DNA of 64,000 bases from Planctomycetota bacterium (lineage in GTDB: Bacteria > Planctomycetota > UBA1135 > GCA-002686595), in assembly GCA_028278425.1 (NCBI GenBank), contig JANQEJ010000221.1:1-64000 (forward strand), written 5' to 3'. This document shows positions 11,226 through 20,273 of the stretch, piece after piece. The position numbers and the translations under genes are program-made. Under the pieces are notes generated by a model that saw only the letters and a list, made by a program, of their open reading frames with translations, did no database searches and was not told the origin of the DNA. How positions within the stretch are numbered: the first letter of the stretch is position 1; every line of letters begins with the position of its first letter.

Positions 11226-11240
11226 TAGGATTCGGAGAAG
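11226..11240 (+). promoter_or_regulatory. Candidate -10 (TAGGAT) and Shine-Dalgarno (GGAGAAG) of the sugar transferase gene
   Basis: TAGGAT at 11226-11231 is followed by GGAGAAG at 11234-11240 and then, 13 bases later, the ATG at 11254. This gives a short leader with a ribosome-binding site, unlike the leaderless genes nearby. Confidence 0.35.
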
Positions 11241-11253
11241 TCCCCCCCCTTCG

Positions 11254-12732
11254 ATGACCTTCGCCGGCACCTTCGTCCGCCGCCACTTCGAGCCCCTCCT
11301 GCTCTCCGTCCAGGTCGTGGTCGACCTCGGCGTGGTGGCCTTGGCTTGCGGGCTCGGCTACTTCTGGGGGCAGGCGATCCAGGGCACGGAGGATCTCCCG
11401 CCGTGGCAGTACTACCGTGAGTTCTGGGCGCTGACCGCCGCGGTGAGCCTGGTCTGCTTCCACTGGTTCGGGATGTACAGCCCGGCCAAGAGCCTGCTCA
11501 ACGTCGAGGAGTTCAAGGCGATCGCGAAGAGCACGGTGGGGGCCTTCCTCCTGCTCTTCACGCTGATCATCTTCCTCACGCCGACCGCGCGGCCCTCGGA
11601 ACGCTTCCCGTTCAACCTCCTCGTGCCGATGCACGAGCGGATCGACCTCTCGATCGACATCGATCAGATGTCGCGTCTGACGATCGTCCTCACGTTCGTG
11701 CTGATCAACCTCCTGACGGTCGTCAGCCGCTTCATCTCGTTCAAGGCGATCCAGGAGCTGTACCGCCGCGGGATCGGGCACCGCAACGTCGTGATCTTCG
11801 GGACCGGCGACACGGGCAAGTGGCTCCAGCGCAAGTTTCTCCTCGTTCCGACGCTCGGGCTGCGCCTCGTCGGGCTGATCAGCGACAAGAAGGAGGACGT
11901 CGGGCGCAGGATCGAACGCTCGACGGTGCTCGGTTCGCTCGAGGAACTGGAGCAGGTGATCGCCACGCACAAGGTGAGCGAGGTCTTCGTCGCGCTGCCC
12001 GAGAGCTCGGAGGACCGCCTGATGGAGATCATCGAGCGGTTGGAGCACCTCGGCGTCGAGTACCGCGTCGTTCCGCGCTTCTACCACCTGATGTCGCAGC
12101 GCGTTCGGATCGAGAACTTCCACTCGATCCCGCTGATCTCGCGCCCCGAGCGCCGGCTCTCGACGCTGACGGTGATCGCCAAGCGCGGGCTGGACGTCGT
12201 CGTGGCGTCGCTCGTCCTGATCCTCGCCGCGCCGTTGTTCGGGCTCGCCGCGCTGATGATCAAGCGCGAGTCGGAAGGCCCGGTCATCTTCCGCCAGACG
12301 CGCATCGGCCAGGACGGCCGGCCGTTCCGCATGTTCAAGTTCCGGACGATGTACGCGCAGCGGAGCGGCGACGAACCCGCCCCGGAGCGGCCGGACGACC
12401 CGCGGGTCACGCGGATCGGGCGCGTGCTGCGCCGCTACAGCCTGGACGAGCTGCCCCAGTTCCTGAACGTCCTGATCGGCAACATGAGCGTCGTGGGGCC
12501 GCGGCCCGAGATGCCCTTCATCGTCGAGCGCTACGGCGCCCTCGAGCGCGAGCGGCTGCGCGCCAAGCCCGGCATCACGGGCCTCTGGCAGATCTCCTAC
12601 GCCCGCACCGAGGCGATCCACGAGAACCTGGACTACGACATCTACTACGTCGAGAATCGCTCCGTCTTGCTCGACGTCGTGATCATCGTCCTCACGTTCT
12701 TCGCCGTGGTGAAGGGCACCGGGGCCCACTGA
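11254..12732 (+). CDS. Polyprenyl-phosphate sugar-1-phosphate transferase (WbaP/PssY-like)
   Basis: A 492-residue initiating enzyme for a lipid-linked glycan. It moves a sugar-1-phosphate from a nucleotide sugar to undecaprenyl phosphate in the inner membrane. The order is N-terminal membrane helices (about residues 10-160), a CoA-binding-like Rossmann domain (about 165-300, with VVIFGTGDTGKWLQ), and the catalytic bacterial sugar transferase domain from about residue 308. That domain begins KRGLDVVVAS and shows the re-entrant helix, FRTMY, the SLDELPQ motif, VVGPRPEMP and KPGITGLWQ. These are the family signatures. I chose ATG 11254 because the membrane helix begins there and GGAGAAG precedes it. 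This gene heads the polysaccharide locus. Which sugar is used cannot be read from the sequence. Confidence 0.92.
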   Translation: MTFAGTFVRRHFEPLLLSVQVVVDLGVVALACGLGYFWGQAIQGTEDLPPWQYYREFWALTAAVSLVCFHWFGMYSPAKSLLNVEEFKAIAKSTVGAFLLLFTLIIFLTPTARPSERFPFNLLVPMHERIDLSIDIDQMSRLTIVLTFVLINLLTVVSRFISFKAIQELYRRGIGHRNVVIFGTGDTGKWLQRKFLLVPTLGLRLVGLISDKKEDVGRRIERSTVLGSLEELEQVIATHKVSEVFVALPESSEDRLMEIIERLEHLGVEYRVVPRFYHLMSQRVRIENFHSIPLISRPERRLSTLTVIAKRGLDVVVASLVLILAAPLFGLAALMIKRESEGPVIFRQTRIGQDGRPFRMFKFRTMYAQRSGDEPAPERPDDPRVTRIGRVLRRYSLDELPQFLNVLIGNMSVVGPRPEMPFIVERYGALERERLRAKPGITGLWQISYARTEAIHENLDYDIYYVENRSVLLDVVIIVLTFFAVVKGTGAH

Positions 12733-12745
12733 GCATCCGACCGGC

Positions 12746-13879
12746 GTGCGCGTCCTGCACGTGATGGAGTGCACGATCGGCGGCACCCGCCGCCACATCA
12801 CCGAGGTGGCGCGCGGCCAGAACGCGCTCGGGCTCGACGTGCACCTCGCCGTGTCGGCCGAGCGCCAGCCGGACTTCCGCGACGACCTCGCGGCGCTGCG
12901 CGACGAGGGCGTGGGCGTCCTCGAGCTCCCGATGGTGCGCCCGGTGCGGCCGTTCCTCGACGCGGCCCACGGCCGGGCGCTGAAGCGCCACCTGCGCGAC
13001 CTGCGCCCCGACGTCGTCCACGCGCACTCGAGCAAGGGCGGCGTGCTCGGGCGCTGGGCCTCGCTCTCCACGGGGATCGGCCGCCGCGTGTACTCGCCGC
13101 ACACCTTCGCCTTCCTGCACGAGGCGAGCTTCGGTCCCGCCAAGCGATTCGTGTTCCGCGGGATCGAGCGCTGGCTCGGCCGCCGCACGGATCGCCTGAT
13201 CGCGGTGAGCTCGTCCGAGGCGGAGACGATCCGCGCGGCGCGCGTCGTCGACCCCGAGCGGATCCGCCTCGTCCCGAACGGGATCGACCCGGCGGCGTAC
13301 GAGGGCGTCGCCCCGGCGGACCGCGCGGAGCTCCGGACGCCCGGGGACGCGCCCGCCGCGGCCCTGATCGGCCTCGTGTACGAGGCGAAGGGGCAGGACC
13401 TCGCGCTCGAGGCGCTGCGCCGCCCGGGCTGCGAGGAGCTCCACCTCTGGATCGCCGGCGAGGGCTCGCGGCGCGCCGACTTCGAGGCCCTCGCCGGCCG
13501 CCTCGGCGTCGCGGACCGCGCCCACTTCCTCGGCTGGCGCAAGGACGTGCCGGCGCTCCTCGCCGCGTGCGACTTCCTCGTCCTGCCCTCGCGCTGGGAG
13601 GGGATGCCGTACGTGGTGATGGAGGCGATGGCGAGCCGGCGCCCGGTCGTCGCCGCCCGCGTCGACGGCGTGCGCGACCTCGTCCGCGACGGCGAGACGG
13701 GCTTCTCCTGCCCGGTGGGGGACGCGGGCGCGCTCGCCTCCGCCTGCGCGCGTGCGATCGCCCTCGATCGCGACGAGCGGGCGGCGATCGGCGAGCGCGG
13801 CCGGGCGCTCGTGGCGGAGCGCTTCTCCGTCGACGCGATGGTGCGCGGGCTGGTCGACGTCTACCGGGAGCTCGTTTGA
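12746..13879 (+). CDS. GT4-family glycosyltransferase
   Basis: A 377-residue cytoplasmic GT-B glycosyltransferase of family 4. The acceptor-side N-terminal domain opens with RVLHVMECTIGGTRRH and contains VVHAHSSKGG. The donor-side C-terminal domain has the retaining-GT signature (SRWEGMPYVVMEAMAS), where two glutamates eight residues apart bind the nucleotide sugar. The GTG start lies 13 bp after the sugar transferase, suggesting it adds the second sugar to the lipid carrier. The next glycosyltransferase starts inside its stop codon. Donor and linkage are unknown. Confidence 0.88.
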   Translation: MRVLHVMECTIGGTRRHITEVARGQNALGLDVHLAVSAERQPDFRDDLAALRDEGVGVLELPMVRPVRPFLDAAHGRALKRHLRDLRPDVVHAHSSKGGVLGRWASLSTGIGRRVYSPHTFAFLHEASFGPAKRFVFRGIERWLGRRTDRLIAVSSSEAETIRAARVVDPERIRLVPNGIDPAAYEGVAPADRAELRTPGDAPAAALIGLVYEAKGQDLALEALRRPGCEELHLWIAGEGSRRADFEALAGRLGVADRAHFLGWRKDVPALLAACDFLVLPSRWEGMPYVVMEAMASRRPVVAARVDGVRDLVRDGETGFSCPVGDAGALASACARAIALDRDERAAIGERGRALVAERFSVDAMVRGLVDVYRELV

Positions 13880-14970
13880 GGATCCTGCACGTCATCACGA
13901 CGCTCGACGTCGGCGGCGCGGAGATGCACCTCCTGTCGCAGGTGCGCGGCCAGACCGCGCGCGGGCACGAGGTCCGCGTCGGCTATCTGAAGGGCGCCGG
14001 GACGCTCGCGGACGACTTCCGCGCGGCCGGCGCGGGATGGGTCGGGAAGGTCGGACCGCTGGCGATCTTCCGCGAGGCACGCCGGGCGGAGCTCGTCCAC
14101 TCGCACCTGCTGAAGGCCGACGCCCTGACCGCGGCGGTCGCGACGCTGGCCGGGCGGCGGCGCGTGCTCGTCTCGGGCAAGCACAACGACGAGCAGGTGC
14201 TGAAGCGCCGCGCGGTCTCGCTGGTCCACGGGATCCTCGGCAACCTGCCCGCGCGCACGATCGTCCTGTCCGACCACGTCGGCCGCTTCGTCGCCGAGCA
14301 CGGCCGCGTGCGGCCGGAGAAGATCGAGCGCATCTACTACGGGCTCGATCCGAGCCCGTTCGAAGCGGAGTCCTCCGACAGGGCCGCGGATCGCGCGGCG
14401 CTCGGCCTGGGCGCGGACGACGTCGTGTTCGTCTGCGTCGCGCGCTTCGCGCCGCAGAAGGCCCACGACGTGCTCCTGCGCGCCTTCGCGCGCGCGCGCG
14501 CCGAGCGCGACGACGTGCGGCTCCTCCTCGTGGGCGACGATCCGTTCGGCGACGGGCGCGCGCGGGCCGAGGCGCTCGCGCGGGAGCTCGACCTCGGCGG
14601 CGCCGCGGTCTTCTGCGGCATCCGGCGCGACGTCCCGGCGCTCCTGGCGCTCTCCGACGCCTTCGTGATGGCCTCGCTGTGGGAGGGGCTCGGCCTCGTG
14701 TTCCTCGAGGCGATGGCGGCCGGGCTCCCCGTGGTGGCGACGCGGGTGTCCGCGGTGCCCGAAGTCGTGGTCGACGGCGAGACCGGGCTCCTCGTCCCGC
14801 CGGCGAACGAGGAAGAGCTTTCCGCCGCCCTCCTGCGCCTTGCGGGCGACGCCGGGCTGCGCGCCCGGATGGGGGCCGCCGGCCGCGAGCGCGTGGCCGC
14901 GGAGTTCGGCCTGGAGCGCATGGTCGACGAGACGCTCGAGCTCTACCGGCGGGTGCGGGAAGGCCCTTAG
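13876..14970 (+). CDS. GT4-family glycosyltransferase
   Basis: A 364-residue GT4 enzyme. The TTG start at 13876 overlaps the previous stop codon (TTGA). It is supported by the family-typical opening RILHVITTLDVGGAE directly after it. The donor domain contains LWEGLGLVFLEAMAAGLPVV, with the conserved paired glutamates, and ends with a GETGLLVPP loop. It resembles its upstream neighbour and probably arose by duplication within the locus. Translational coupling to the gene before it is likely. Substrates are not deducible. Confidence 0.88.
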   Translation: MRILHVITTLDVGGAEMHLLSQVRGQTARGHEVRVGYLKGAGTLADDFRAAGAGWVGKVGPLAIFREARRAELVHSHLLKADALTAAVATLAGRRRVLVSGKHNDEQVLKRRAVSLVHGILGNLPARTIVLSDHVGRFVAEHGRVRPEKIERIYYGLDPSPFEAESSDRAADRAALGLGADDVVFVCVARFAPQKAHDVLLRAFARARAERDDVRLLLVGDDPFGDGRARAEALARELDLGGAAVFCGIRRDVPALLALSDAFVMASLWEGLGLVFLEAMAAGLPVVATRVSAVPEVVVDGETGLLVPPANEEELSAALLRLAGDAGLRARMGAAGRERVAAEFGLERMVDETLELYRRVREGP

Positions 14971-15031
14971 ACGGCTACAGATCCCCGCAACGGCGGACGA
15001 TACGGGAGAGACGGCGCCGGCGCCGCACCCG

Positions 15032-15493
15032 ATGACCGACCGACTCGAGAGCGTACCCGGCGCGAGCGCGCCCGCGCGCGGCCCGGACCGCCGCCAGCAG
15101 CCGACGCGGCGCCTTTCGCGCTTCTCGTTCTTCGGCGGCCGCCGCCGCCTGCCGCGGCGCGGGGGCGAGCGCGAGGGCAGCTTCGTCGACCGCTACAGCC
15201 TGCGGCTCTGGTTCCTCTTGCTCTGGGTCGCGCTGATGAACGTGGGCGACAGCTACTTCACGCTGGTTCACCTCCAGTCCGGCGGCGTCGAGCTCAACCC
15301 GGTCGCGGCCGCCCTCCTCGGCACCGGACGATGGGGCTTCGTCTTCATCAAGTCCACGCTGATCGGGCTCGCGCTCTGCGTGCTCTGCATCCACAAGAAC
15401 TTTTTCCTCGCCAAGGTCGGCATCTGGACGGCGGCGGGGTCTTACACGCTCTTGTTCCTCTATCACCTATCGCTCTTCCGGATTTCGGGTTAG
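15032..15493 (+). CDS. Small DUF5658-like membrane protein
   Basis: A 153-residue protein with a basic, Arg-rich N-terminal third (about residues 1-50) and then about three to four hydrophobic segments. LMNVGDSYFTLVHLQSGG followed by ELNPVAAALL matches the DUF5658 pattern (a D-x-x-x-T helix, then a G-x-x-E-x-N-P motif). The function of the family is unknown. The ATG follows GGGAGAG at some distance. It sits between glycosyltransferase genes on the same strand, so a membrane role near glycan assembly is plausible but unproven. Confidence 0.65.
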   Translation: MTDRLESVPGASAPARGPDRRQQPTRRLSRFSFFGGRRRLPRRGGEREGSFVDRYSLRLWFLLLWVALMNVGDSYFTLVHLQSGGVELNPVAAALLGTGRWGFVFIKSTLIGLALCVLCIHKNFFLAKVGIWTAAGSYTLLFLYHLSLFRISG

Positions 15494-15572
15494 GGCGTGC
15501 GGTGCCGGCCCGCCGGATTTGGGCCGGTACCGCACGCGCTACCTTGCGGCCGTTCGCTATCGTCCTCCGGCC

Positions 15573-16766
15573 ATGCGGATCGCCCGGATCCTCACGCGCC
15601 TGAACCTCGGCGGGCCGGCGCGGCAGGTGCTCGCCTCGGACCCGCTGCTCGCGGAGCGCGGCCACGTGGTGCGGGTCTTCGCCGGCGTGCCCGAGCGCGG
15701 GGAGGGCGACCTGTTCGACGCGCTCGTCGCGGCCGGTGTCGACGTCGTGCGGATTCCCGGCCTGCGGCGCGGCGTCTCGCCGGCGCGGGATCTCTTCGCG
15801 CGGCGCAAGCTCAAGGCGCACCTGCGCGCGTTCGAGCCCGACGTCGTCCACACGCACGCGTCCAAGGCGGGAACGCTCGGCCGCCAGGCCGCGCGCTCGC
15901 TCCCCGCGCGCGTGGCGCGCGTGCACACCTTCCACGGGCACGTGCTCGAGGGCTACTTCTCCGCGTTCCTCTCGCGGCAGCTCGCGCGGCACGAGGCGGC
16001 GCTCGCGCGCGAGACCGACCGGGTGATCGCGGTGTCGCACGCGACCGCGGACGACCTGGTCCGGCTCGGCGTGGCCGGTGAGGAGCAGCTCGTCGTCGTG
16101 CCGCCCGGCATCGCGCTCGAGCCGTTTCTCGCGATCGCGCCGCTCGGCGAAGGGACGGCGCGCCGCTCCGGGCGCCTGCGCGGCCCCGTCGGCGCGGCGC
16201 CGGATGTGGTCCTGGTCGGCGTCGTCGGACGCCTGGCCGAGGTGAAGCGGCCGGGGCGGGCGCTGGACGTCTTCGCGCTCCTGCACGAGCGGTACCCGCA
16301 GATGCACCTCGCGTTCGTCGGCGACGGCGACGAGCGCGGGCGCCTCGAGCGCCGCATCGCCGCGCTCGGCAGGCTCGGCGAGGAGCGCGTACACGTCTTC
16401 GGCGCCGTGGAGGACATGCCGGCGGTGATGGCCGACCTCGACGCGGTGCTCCTGACGTCCCGCTCGGAGGGAATGCCGGTCGCCCTCATCGAAGCGGCGG
16501 CCGCCGCGCTGCCCGTCGTCGCGACGCCGGTCGGCGGCGTGCCCGAGCTCGTCGCCCACGAGCGCACCGGCTTCCTCGGCGCCGACGCGGACGAGCTCGC
16601 CTTCGGCCTCGCGCAGCTCCTCGACGACGCGCGCGAGCGCGCCGCGATGGGCCAGCGCGCGCGCATGCGCGTGCACGGGCGTCACGCGGCCGTCACGCTC
16701 GCGGACAAGCTCGAGGAGGTGTACCGCGTCGTGCGCGACGAGCGGGCGAGCCGCACGCGGTCGTAA
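15573..16766 (+). CDS. GT4-family glycosyltransferase
   Basis: A 397-residue GT4 enzyme opening RIARILTRLNLGGPARQ. VVHTHASKAGTLGR in the acceptor domain and SRSEGMPVALIEAAAAALP in the donor domain mark a retaining GT-B fold; the second element holds the catalytic glutamates. ATG 15573 is preferred because the first beta strand starts there; a further upstream GTG would add a strand-less extension. TATCGT at 15558-15563 lies nine bases before the ATG and could be a -10. It belongs to the polysaccharide locus, but the gaps on both sides suggest its own promoter. Confidence 0.88.
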   Translation: MRIARILTRLNLGGPARQVLASDPLLAERGHVVRVFAGVPERGEGDLFDALVAAGVDVVRIPGLRRGVSPARDLFARRKLKAHLRAFEPDVVHTHASKAGTLGRQAARSLPARVARVHTFHGHVLEGYFSAFLSRQLARHEAALARETDRVIAVSHATADDLVRLGVAGEEQLVVVPPGIALEPFLAIAPLGEGTARRSGRLRGPVGAAPDVVLVGVVGRLAEVKRPGRALDVFALLHERYPQMHLAFVGDGDERGRLERRIAALGRLGEERVHVFGAVEDMPAVMADLDAVLLTSRSEGMPVALIEAAAAALPVVATPVGGVPELVAHERTGFLGADADELAFGLAQLLDDARERAAMGQRARMRVHGRHAAVTLADKLEEVYRVVRDERASRTRS

Positions 16767-16783
16767 CGAGACATCCCCGTGCG

Positions 16784-16811
16784 TTGACGCGTCCGGCTTG
16801 CGCGCCAACCT
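16784..16811 (+). promoter_or_regulatory. Candidate promoter TTGACG-N16-CAACCT
   Basis: The -35-like TTGACG (16784-16789) and -10-like CAACCT (16806-16811) are 16 bases apart. The -10 ends seven bases before the ATG at 16819, giving an almost leaderless message for the small secreted protein. Confidence 0.35.
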
Positions 16812-16818
16812 CGGAGTG

Positions 16819-17130
16819 ATGAAGTACTCCGTTCTCCTTCTCGCGCTGCTGGCGCCCCTCGGCGCCGTTCCCACGGTCCTTTCCGGCGTGCTCGTCTTGC
16901 GCGCCGTCGCCGGCTCGCTGGATACGCACGGCGAGTGCGTCGACTGCACGCCGTCGCGCGGCTCGGCGTGGCAGGGCTGCGTCGTGCTCGAGGCGCCCGG
17001 CGAAGCAGCGCCGGCGGTCGCGCTGCCCGCCGACTTCGAGCGCTACTACGGCTGCTTCGGCTATGCCGACGGCTCGAACTGCACGCCGAGCCGCGACGCC
17101 GTCGTGGCGCAGGGCGACCCGAAGCTGTAA
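16819..17130 (+). CDS. Small secreted cysteine-containing hypothetical protein
   Basis: A 103-residue protein I do not recognise. Residues 1-24 form a signal-peptide-like stretch (MKYSVLLLALLAPLGAVP). The mature part has six cysteines and contains the tetrad CTPSR twice, once after ECVD and once after SN, in otherwise different contexts. That suggests an internally duplicated small disulfide-bonded fold. It sits alone between two glycosyltransferase genes with its own candidate promoter. It could be a peptide tightly linked to envelope assembly or simply a passenger. No function is proposed. Confidence 0.55.
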   Translation: MKYSVLLLALLAPLGAVPTVLSGVLVLRAVAGSLDTHGECVDCTPSRGSAWQGCVVLEAPGEAAPAVALPADFERYYGCFGYADGSNCTPSRDAVVAQGDPKL

Positions 17131-17168
17131 CCCCCGCCTGGGAAGTGGAGGCCCGGCGCCCCGCGGTC

Positions 17169-17174
17169 TATAAC
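17169..17174 (+). promoter_or_regulatory. Candidate -10 box (TATAAC) of the main glycosyltransferase operon
   Basis: TATAAC ends eight bases before the ATG at 17183, which starts a run of overlapping genes reaching 27813. No Shine-Dalgarno is seen, so the first message may be leaderless or nearly so. Confidence 0.4.
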
Positions 17175-17182
17175 TCGCGCGC

Positions 17183-18298
17183 ATGCGCCTGCTCATGGTC
17201 AGCGGGGACCGCCTCCTGGCGGCGGGGAAGAAGGGTCCCTTCTGGACGCTCCAGCGGGAGTTCACGAAGCACTTCGAGCGCATCGACGTGATCCACCCGC
17301 GCCCGGAGGGCGAGGTCGTCCAGACCGAGCTCTTCGGCGGCAAGCTCCTGCTTCACCCGGCGCGCTGCGGGCGGCTTGGGATGCTCGGCTACATCAAGCG
17401 CAAGGGCCGCGAGCTGATCGAGGCGCACCGCCCGGCGCTGATCGTCAGCCACGACTACGGCTGGTTCTACAACGGCCTGGGCGCGGCGTGGCTCTCGCGG
17501 ACCACCGGCGTGCCGTACCTCTCCGAGATCCACCACGTCCCCGGGTACCCGGTGGCGGCGGACGCGCGCGAGCGCTTCGACCGCTTCGTCGCGAAGCGCT
17601 ACGTGCGCTGGGCGCGGTCGCGCGCGCGCGCCTTCCGCGTGGTGAACGTCGGCCAGCTTCCGCCGCTCTTGCGGAGCTGGGGCGTCCCGGACGAGAAGAT
17701 CCGCGTGCTGGGCTCGCTCTACATGGATCTGGAGACCTTCTCCCCGCCCGCCGACGACGTCGAGCCGGAGCAGGACGTGATCTTCGTGGGGCGCATGGTC
17801 GCGAACAAGGGCCTCGACCGGCTGGTGGACGCGCTGGCCGGACTTCCGGAGGTCACCGCGCTCCTCGTCGGCAGCGGTCCGGCGCAGGCGGAGACGCGCG
17901 CGCGCGTCGCGCGGCACGGCATGGAGGAGCGCGTGCGCTTCGTCGACTGGGTGGGCGAGGCGGCGGACTTGGCCGACGCCTACCGCAGGAGCCGCGTCGT
18001 CGTCTGCGCCTCGACCTGCGAGGGCGGGCCGCGCTTCACGGTGGAGGCGATGGCCTGCGGCGTGCCTTGCGTCTCGACGCCGGTCGGGATCATGGGCGAG
18101 CTGCTCGAGGACGGCGCCGCGGGCGGGTTGGTCGGCTTCGACGTCGAGAGCCTCCGGCGCGGGATCGAGGCGGTGCTCGCGGACGAGGGGAAGCGCCGCG
18201 CGATGGGGCGCGCCGCGCGCGCGATCGCCGAGCGCTTCGAGTACGCGGCGATGATCCGCGGCTACGCCGACGGCCTGAAGGAGATCGCCGCCGCGTGA
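17183..18298 (+). CDS. GT4-family glycosyltransferase
   Basis: A 371-residue GT-B enzyme. The N-terminal domain has SHDYGWFYNGLGA and EIHHVPGYPV. The C-terminal domain has IFVGRMVANKGLDRLVDA (start of the donor domain) and STCEGGPRFTVEAMACGVP, with the paired glutamates. It is the first gene of a tightly packed operon; the next gene starts inside its stop codon (GTGA). TATAAC eight bases before the ATG suggests where transcription begins. The donor sugar is unknown. Confidence 0.87.
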   Translation: MRLLMVSGDRLLAAGKKGPFWTLQREFTKHFERIDVIHPRPEGEVVQTELFGGKLLLHPARCGRLGMLGYIKRKGRELIEAHRPALIVSHDYGWFYNGLGAAWLSRTTGVPYLSEIHHVPGYPVAADARERFDRFVAKRYVRWARSRARAFRVVNVGQLPPLLRSWGVPDEKIRVLGSLYMDLETFSPPADDVEPEQDVIFVGRMVANKGLDRLVDALAGLPEVTALLVGSGPAQAETRARVARHGMEERVRFVDWVGEAADLADAYRRSRVVVCASTCEGGPRFTVEAMACGVPCVSTPVGIMGELLEDGAAGGLVGFDVESLRRGIEAVLADEGKRRAMGRAARAIAERFEYAAMIRGYADGLKEIAAA

Positions 18299-19368
18299 AG
18301 CTCATCTTCCTGACGCAGTGGATCGACGCCGGCGACGCGGTGCTCGGCTTCGTGCCGCGCTGGGTCGAGGGCCTGGCGGCGCGCTGCGAGCGCGTGCGGG
18401 TGATCGCGCTCTGGTCGGGCGACGTCGCCGGGTTGCCGGCCAACGTCGACGTGCGCACGGTGGGGAAGACGGGCACCGTCAAGCGCTTCCTGCGCTACCG
18501 CGCGGCGCTGAAGGAGGCCTTCGCCGACGGCTTCGACACGGTGCTGGCGCACATGGTGCCGCGCTACGCGCTGCTCGCCGCCGGACCGGCGCGGCGCGCG
18601 GGCGCGCCGAGCTTCCTCTGGTACACGACCAAGGGCGTCGACGCGCGCCTCAAGCGCGCGGAGAAGGTGGTGAAGAAGATCTTCACCGCGAGCCCGGAGT
18701 CGCTGCGCATCGAGACCGCGAAGGCGGTCGTCACCGGGCACGGCGTCGACGTCGCGCACTTCGCCCGGACCGACGAGAAGCCGGCCAAGCCGCCGCGGCT
18801 CCTCGCGGTCGGGCGGATGACGCCGGCGAAGGACCCGCTGACGCTTCTCGCCGCGCTCTCGATCCTGGTGTCGCGCGGGTACGACCTGCACCTCGACTGG
18901 GCCGGCGGCGGGCTGGCGGCGGGGGACGCCGGCTTCGAGCGCTCGGTCCGCGAGCAGATCGAGGTCGGCGGGCTGACCGACCGCGTACACCTCCACGGCG
19001 ACGTGCCGTATCGGGAGATCCCGGCCCTCTACCGGCGCGCCTCGGTCTTGACGTCGACGAGCCTGACCGGGAGCGTCGACAAGGTGGTGCTCGAGGCGAT
19101 GGCGTGCGGGCGGCCGGCGGTGACCTGCAACGAGTCCTTCCGGCCGATCTTCACGGAGCTCGGACCCAAGGCCGGATGGCTCTCGTTCGAGCCGGGCAAC
19201 GCGCAGGCACTCGCCGAGCGCGTCGAGCGCCTCCTGCGGATGCAGCGGCTCGACCTGGACGAGCTCGGCCTGCAGCTCCGCGCGATCGTGGAGCGCGACC
19301 ACGAGGTGGACGCCCTGATGGCCCGGCTTTACCGAGAAATGAGCGGGGAGATGGAGGGCGCGGCGTGA
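18295..19368 (+). CDS. GT4-like glycosyltransferase
   Basis: A 357-residue GT-B protein starting at GTG 18295, which overlaps the preceding stop by 4 bp. The opening KLIFLTQWIDAGD, the donor-domain start LLAVGRMTPAKDPLTLLAAL and the segment TGSVDKVVLEAMACGRPAV identify it. The first glutamate of the usual E-x7-E pair is replaced here (the segment reads TSTSLTGSVDKVVLEAM), so the donor site is somewhat unusual though the second glutamate remains. Its stop is overlapped by the next gene (GTGA). Confidence 0.8.
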   Translation: MKLIFLTQWIDAGDAVLGFVPRWVEGLAARCERVRVIALWSGDVAGLPANVDVRTVGKTGTVKRFLRYRAALKEAFADGFDTVLAHMVPRYALLAAGPARRAGAPSFLWYTTKGVDARLKRAEKVVKKIFTASPESLRIETAKAVVTGHGVDVAHFARTDEKPAKPPRLLAVGRMTPAKDPLTLLAALSILVSRGYDLHLDWAGGGLAAGDAGFERSVREQIEVGGLTDRVHLHGDVPYREIPALYRRASVLTSTSLTGSVDKVVLEAMACGRPAVTCNESFRPIFTELGPKAGWLSFEPGNAQALAERVERLLRMQRLDLDELGLQLRAIVERDHEVDALMARLYREMSGEMEGAA

Positions 19369-20273
19369 CCGCGCTCTCGGTCGTCATCCCGTCGTGGAAC
19401 ACGGCGGACCTGACGCGCGCCTGCCTGGCGAAGCTCTTCGCGGCCGACCTGCCGGAGACCGAGGTGATCGTCGTCGACAACGCGAGCGAGGACGACTCCG
19501 CCGAGATGGTCGCGAAGGAGTTCCCGCAGGTCGTTCTCATCCGCAACGCGAAGAACGAGGGCTTCGCCGGCGGCTGCAACCGGGGCATGCAGCTCGCGCG
19601 CGGCGACTACGTGCTGCTCCTGAACTCCGATACCGAGGTGCGGCCGGACGCGATCCGGAAGCTCCTCGACTGGTTGGAGGAGCACGCCGACTACGCCGCG
19701 GCGGCGCCGAAGCTCGTCTCGCCGGACGGCACGACGCAGAAGAGCCTCAAGTGCTTCCCGAGCCTCTTGACCCCGCTCTTCTTCTCGACGCCGCTCGAGC
19801 GCTGGTTCCCGAAGAGCCCCGAGCTCCGCCGCTACTTCCTGATGGACGACTCGCAGGAGGAGAGCCGCGACGTGGACCAGCCGCCGGCGGCCTGCCTGCT
19901 CCTGCGCGCGTCGGTGCTGGAGCGCGTCGGCCTCTTCGACGAGGATCTGTGGCTCTTCTACAACGACGTGGACCTCTCGAAGCGCATCGCCGCCGACGGT
20001 TGGAAGACCCGCTACGTGGCCGAGGCCGAGGTGCTCCACCACGAGGGCGCCTCGACGTCCAAGTTCGGCCGCTTCCTCCCCGAGTGGCAGAAGAACCGGC
20101 TGCACTACTACAGGAAGCACCACGGCCGCCCGGCCGGGTGGTGGGTGAAGCTCTGCGTCGCCTTCGCCTTCGCCGACTGGACGGTGACGCAGCTCGTCGG
20201 GCGCGCGCGGAACAAGGGCGGCGAGCCGGTGCGGCCCGTCGCGCGCGAGTTCGGGGCGTTCCTGCGGTCATGA
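19365..20273 (+). CDS. GT2-family glycosyltransferase (rhamnosyltransferase-like)
   Basis: A 302-residue inverting GT-A enzyme and the only family 2 member in the locus. It starts with TALSVVIPSWNTADLTRACL. It has VVDNASEDDSAE, the nucleotide-sugar-binding aspartate segment NSDTEVRP, a W-x-F-Y-N-D-V-D-L segment near residue 200 that fits the acceptor-base region, and a C-terminal hydrophobic patch. This pattern resembles rhamnosyl- and galactofuranosyl-transferases. The GTG start overlaps the previous gene, and the following ATG overlaps its stop. Probable cytoplasmic face of the membrane; substrate uncertain. Confidence 0.88.
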   Translation: MTALSVVIPSWNTADLTRACLAKLFAADLPETEVIVVDNASEDDSAEMVAKEFPQVVLIRNAKNEGFAGGCNRGMQLARGDYVLLLNSDTEVRPDAIRKLLDWLEEHADYAAAAPKLVSPDGTTQKSLKCFPSLLTPLFFSTPLERWFPKSPELRRYFLMDDSQEESRDVDQPPAACLLLRASVLERVGLFDEDLWLFYNDVDLSKRIAADGWKTRYVAEAEVLHHEGASTSKFGRFLPEWQKNRLHYYRKHHGRPAGWWVKLCVAFAFADWTVTQLVGRARNKGGEPVRPVAREFGAFLRS

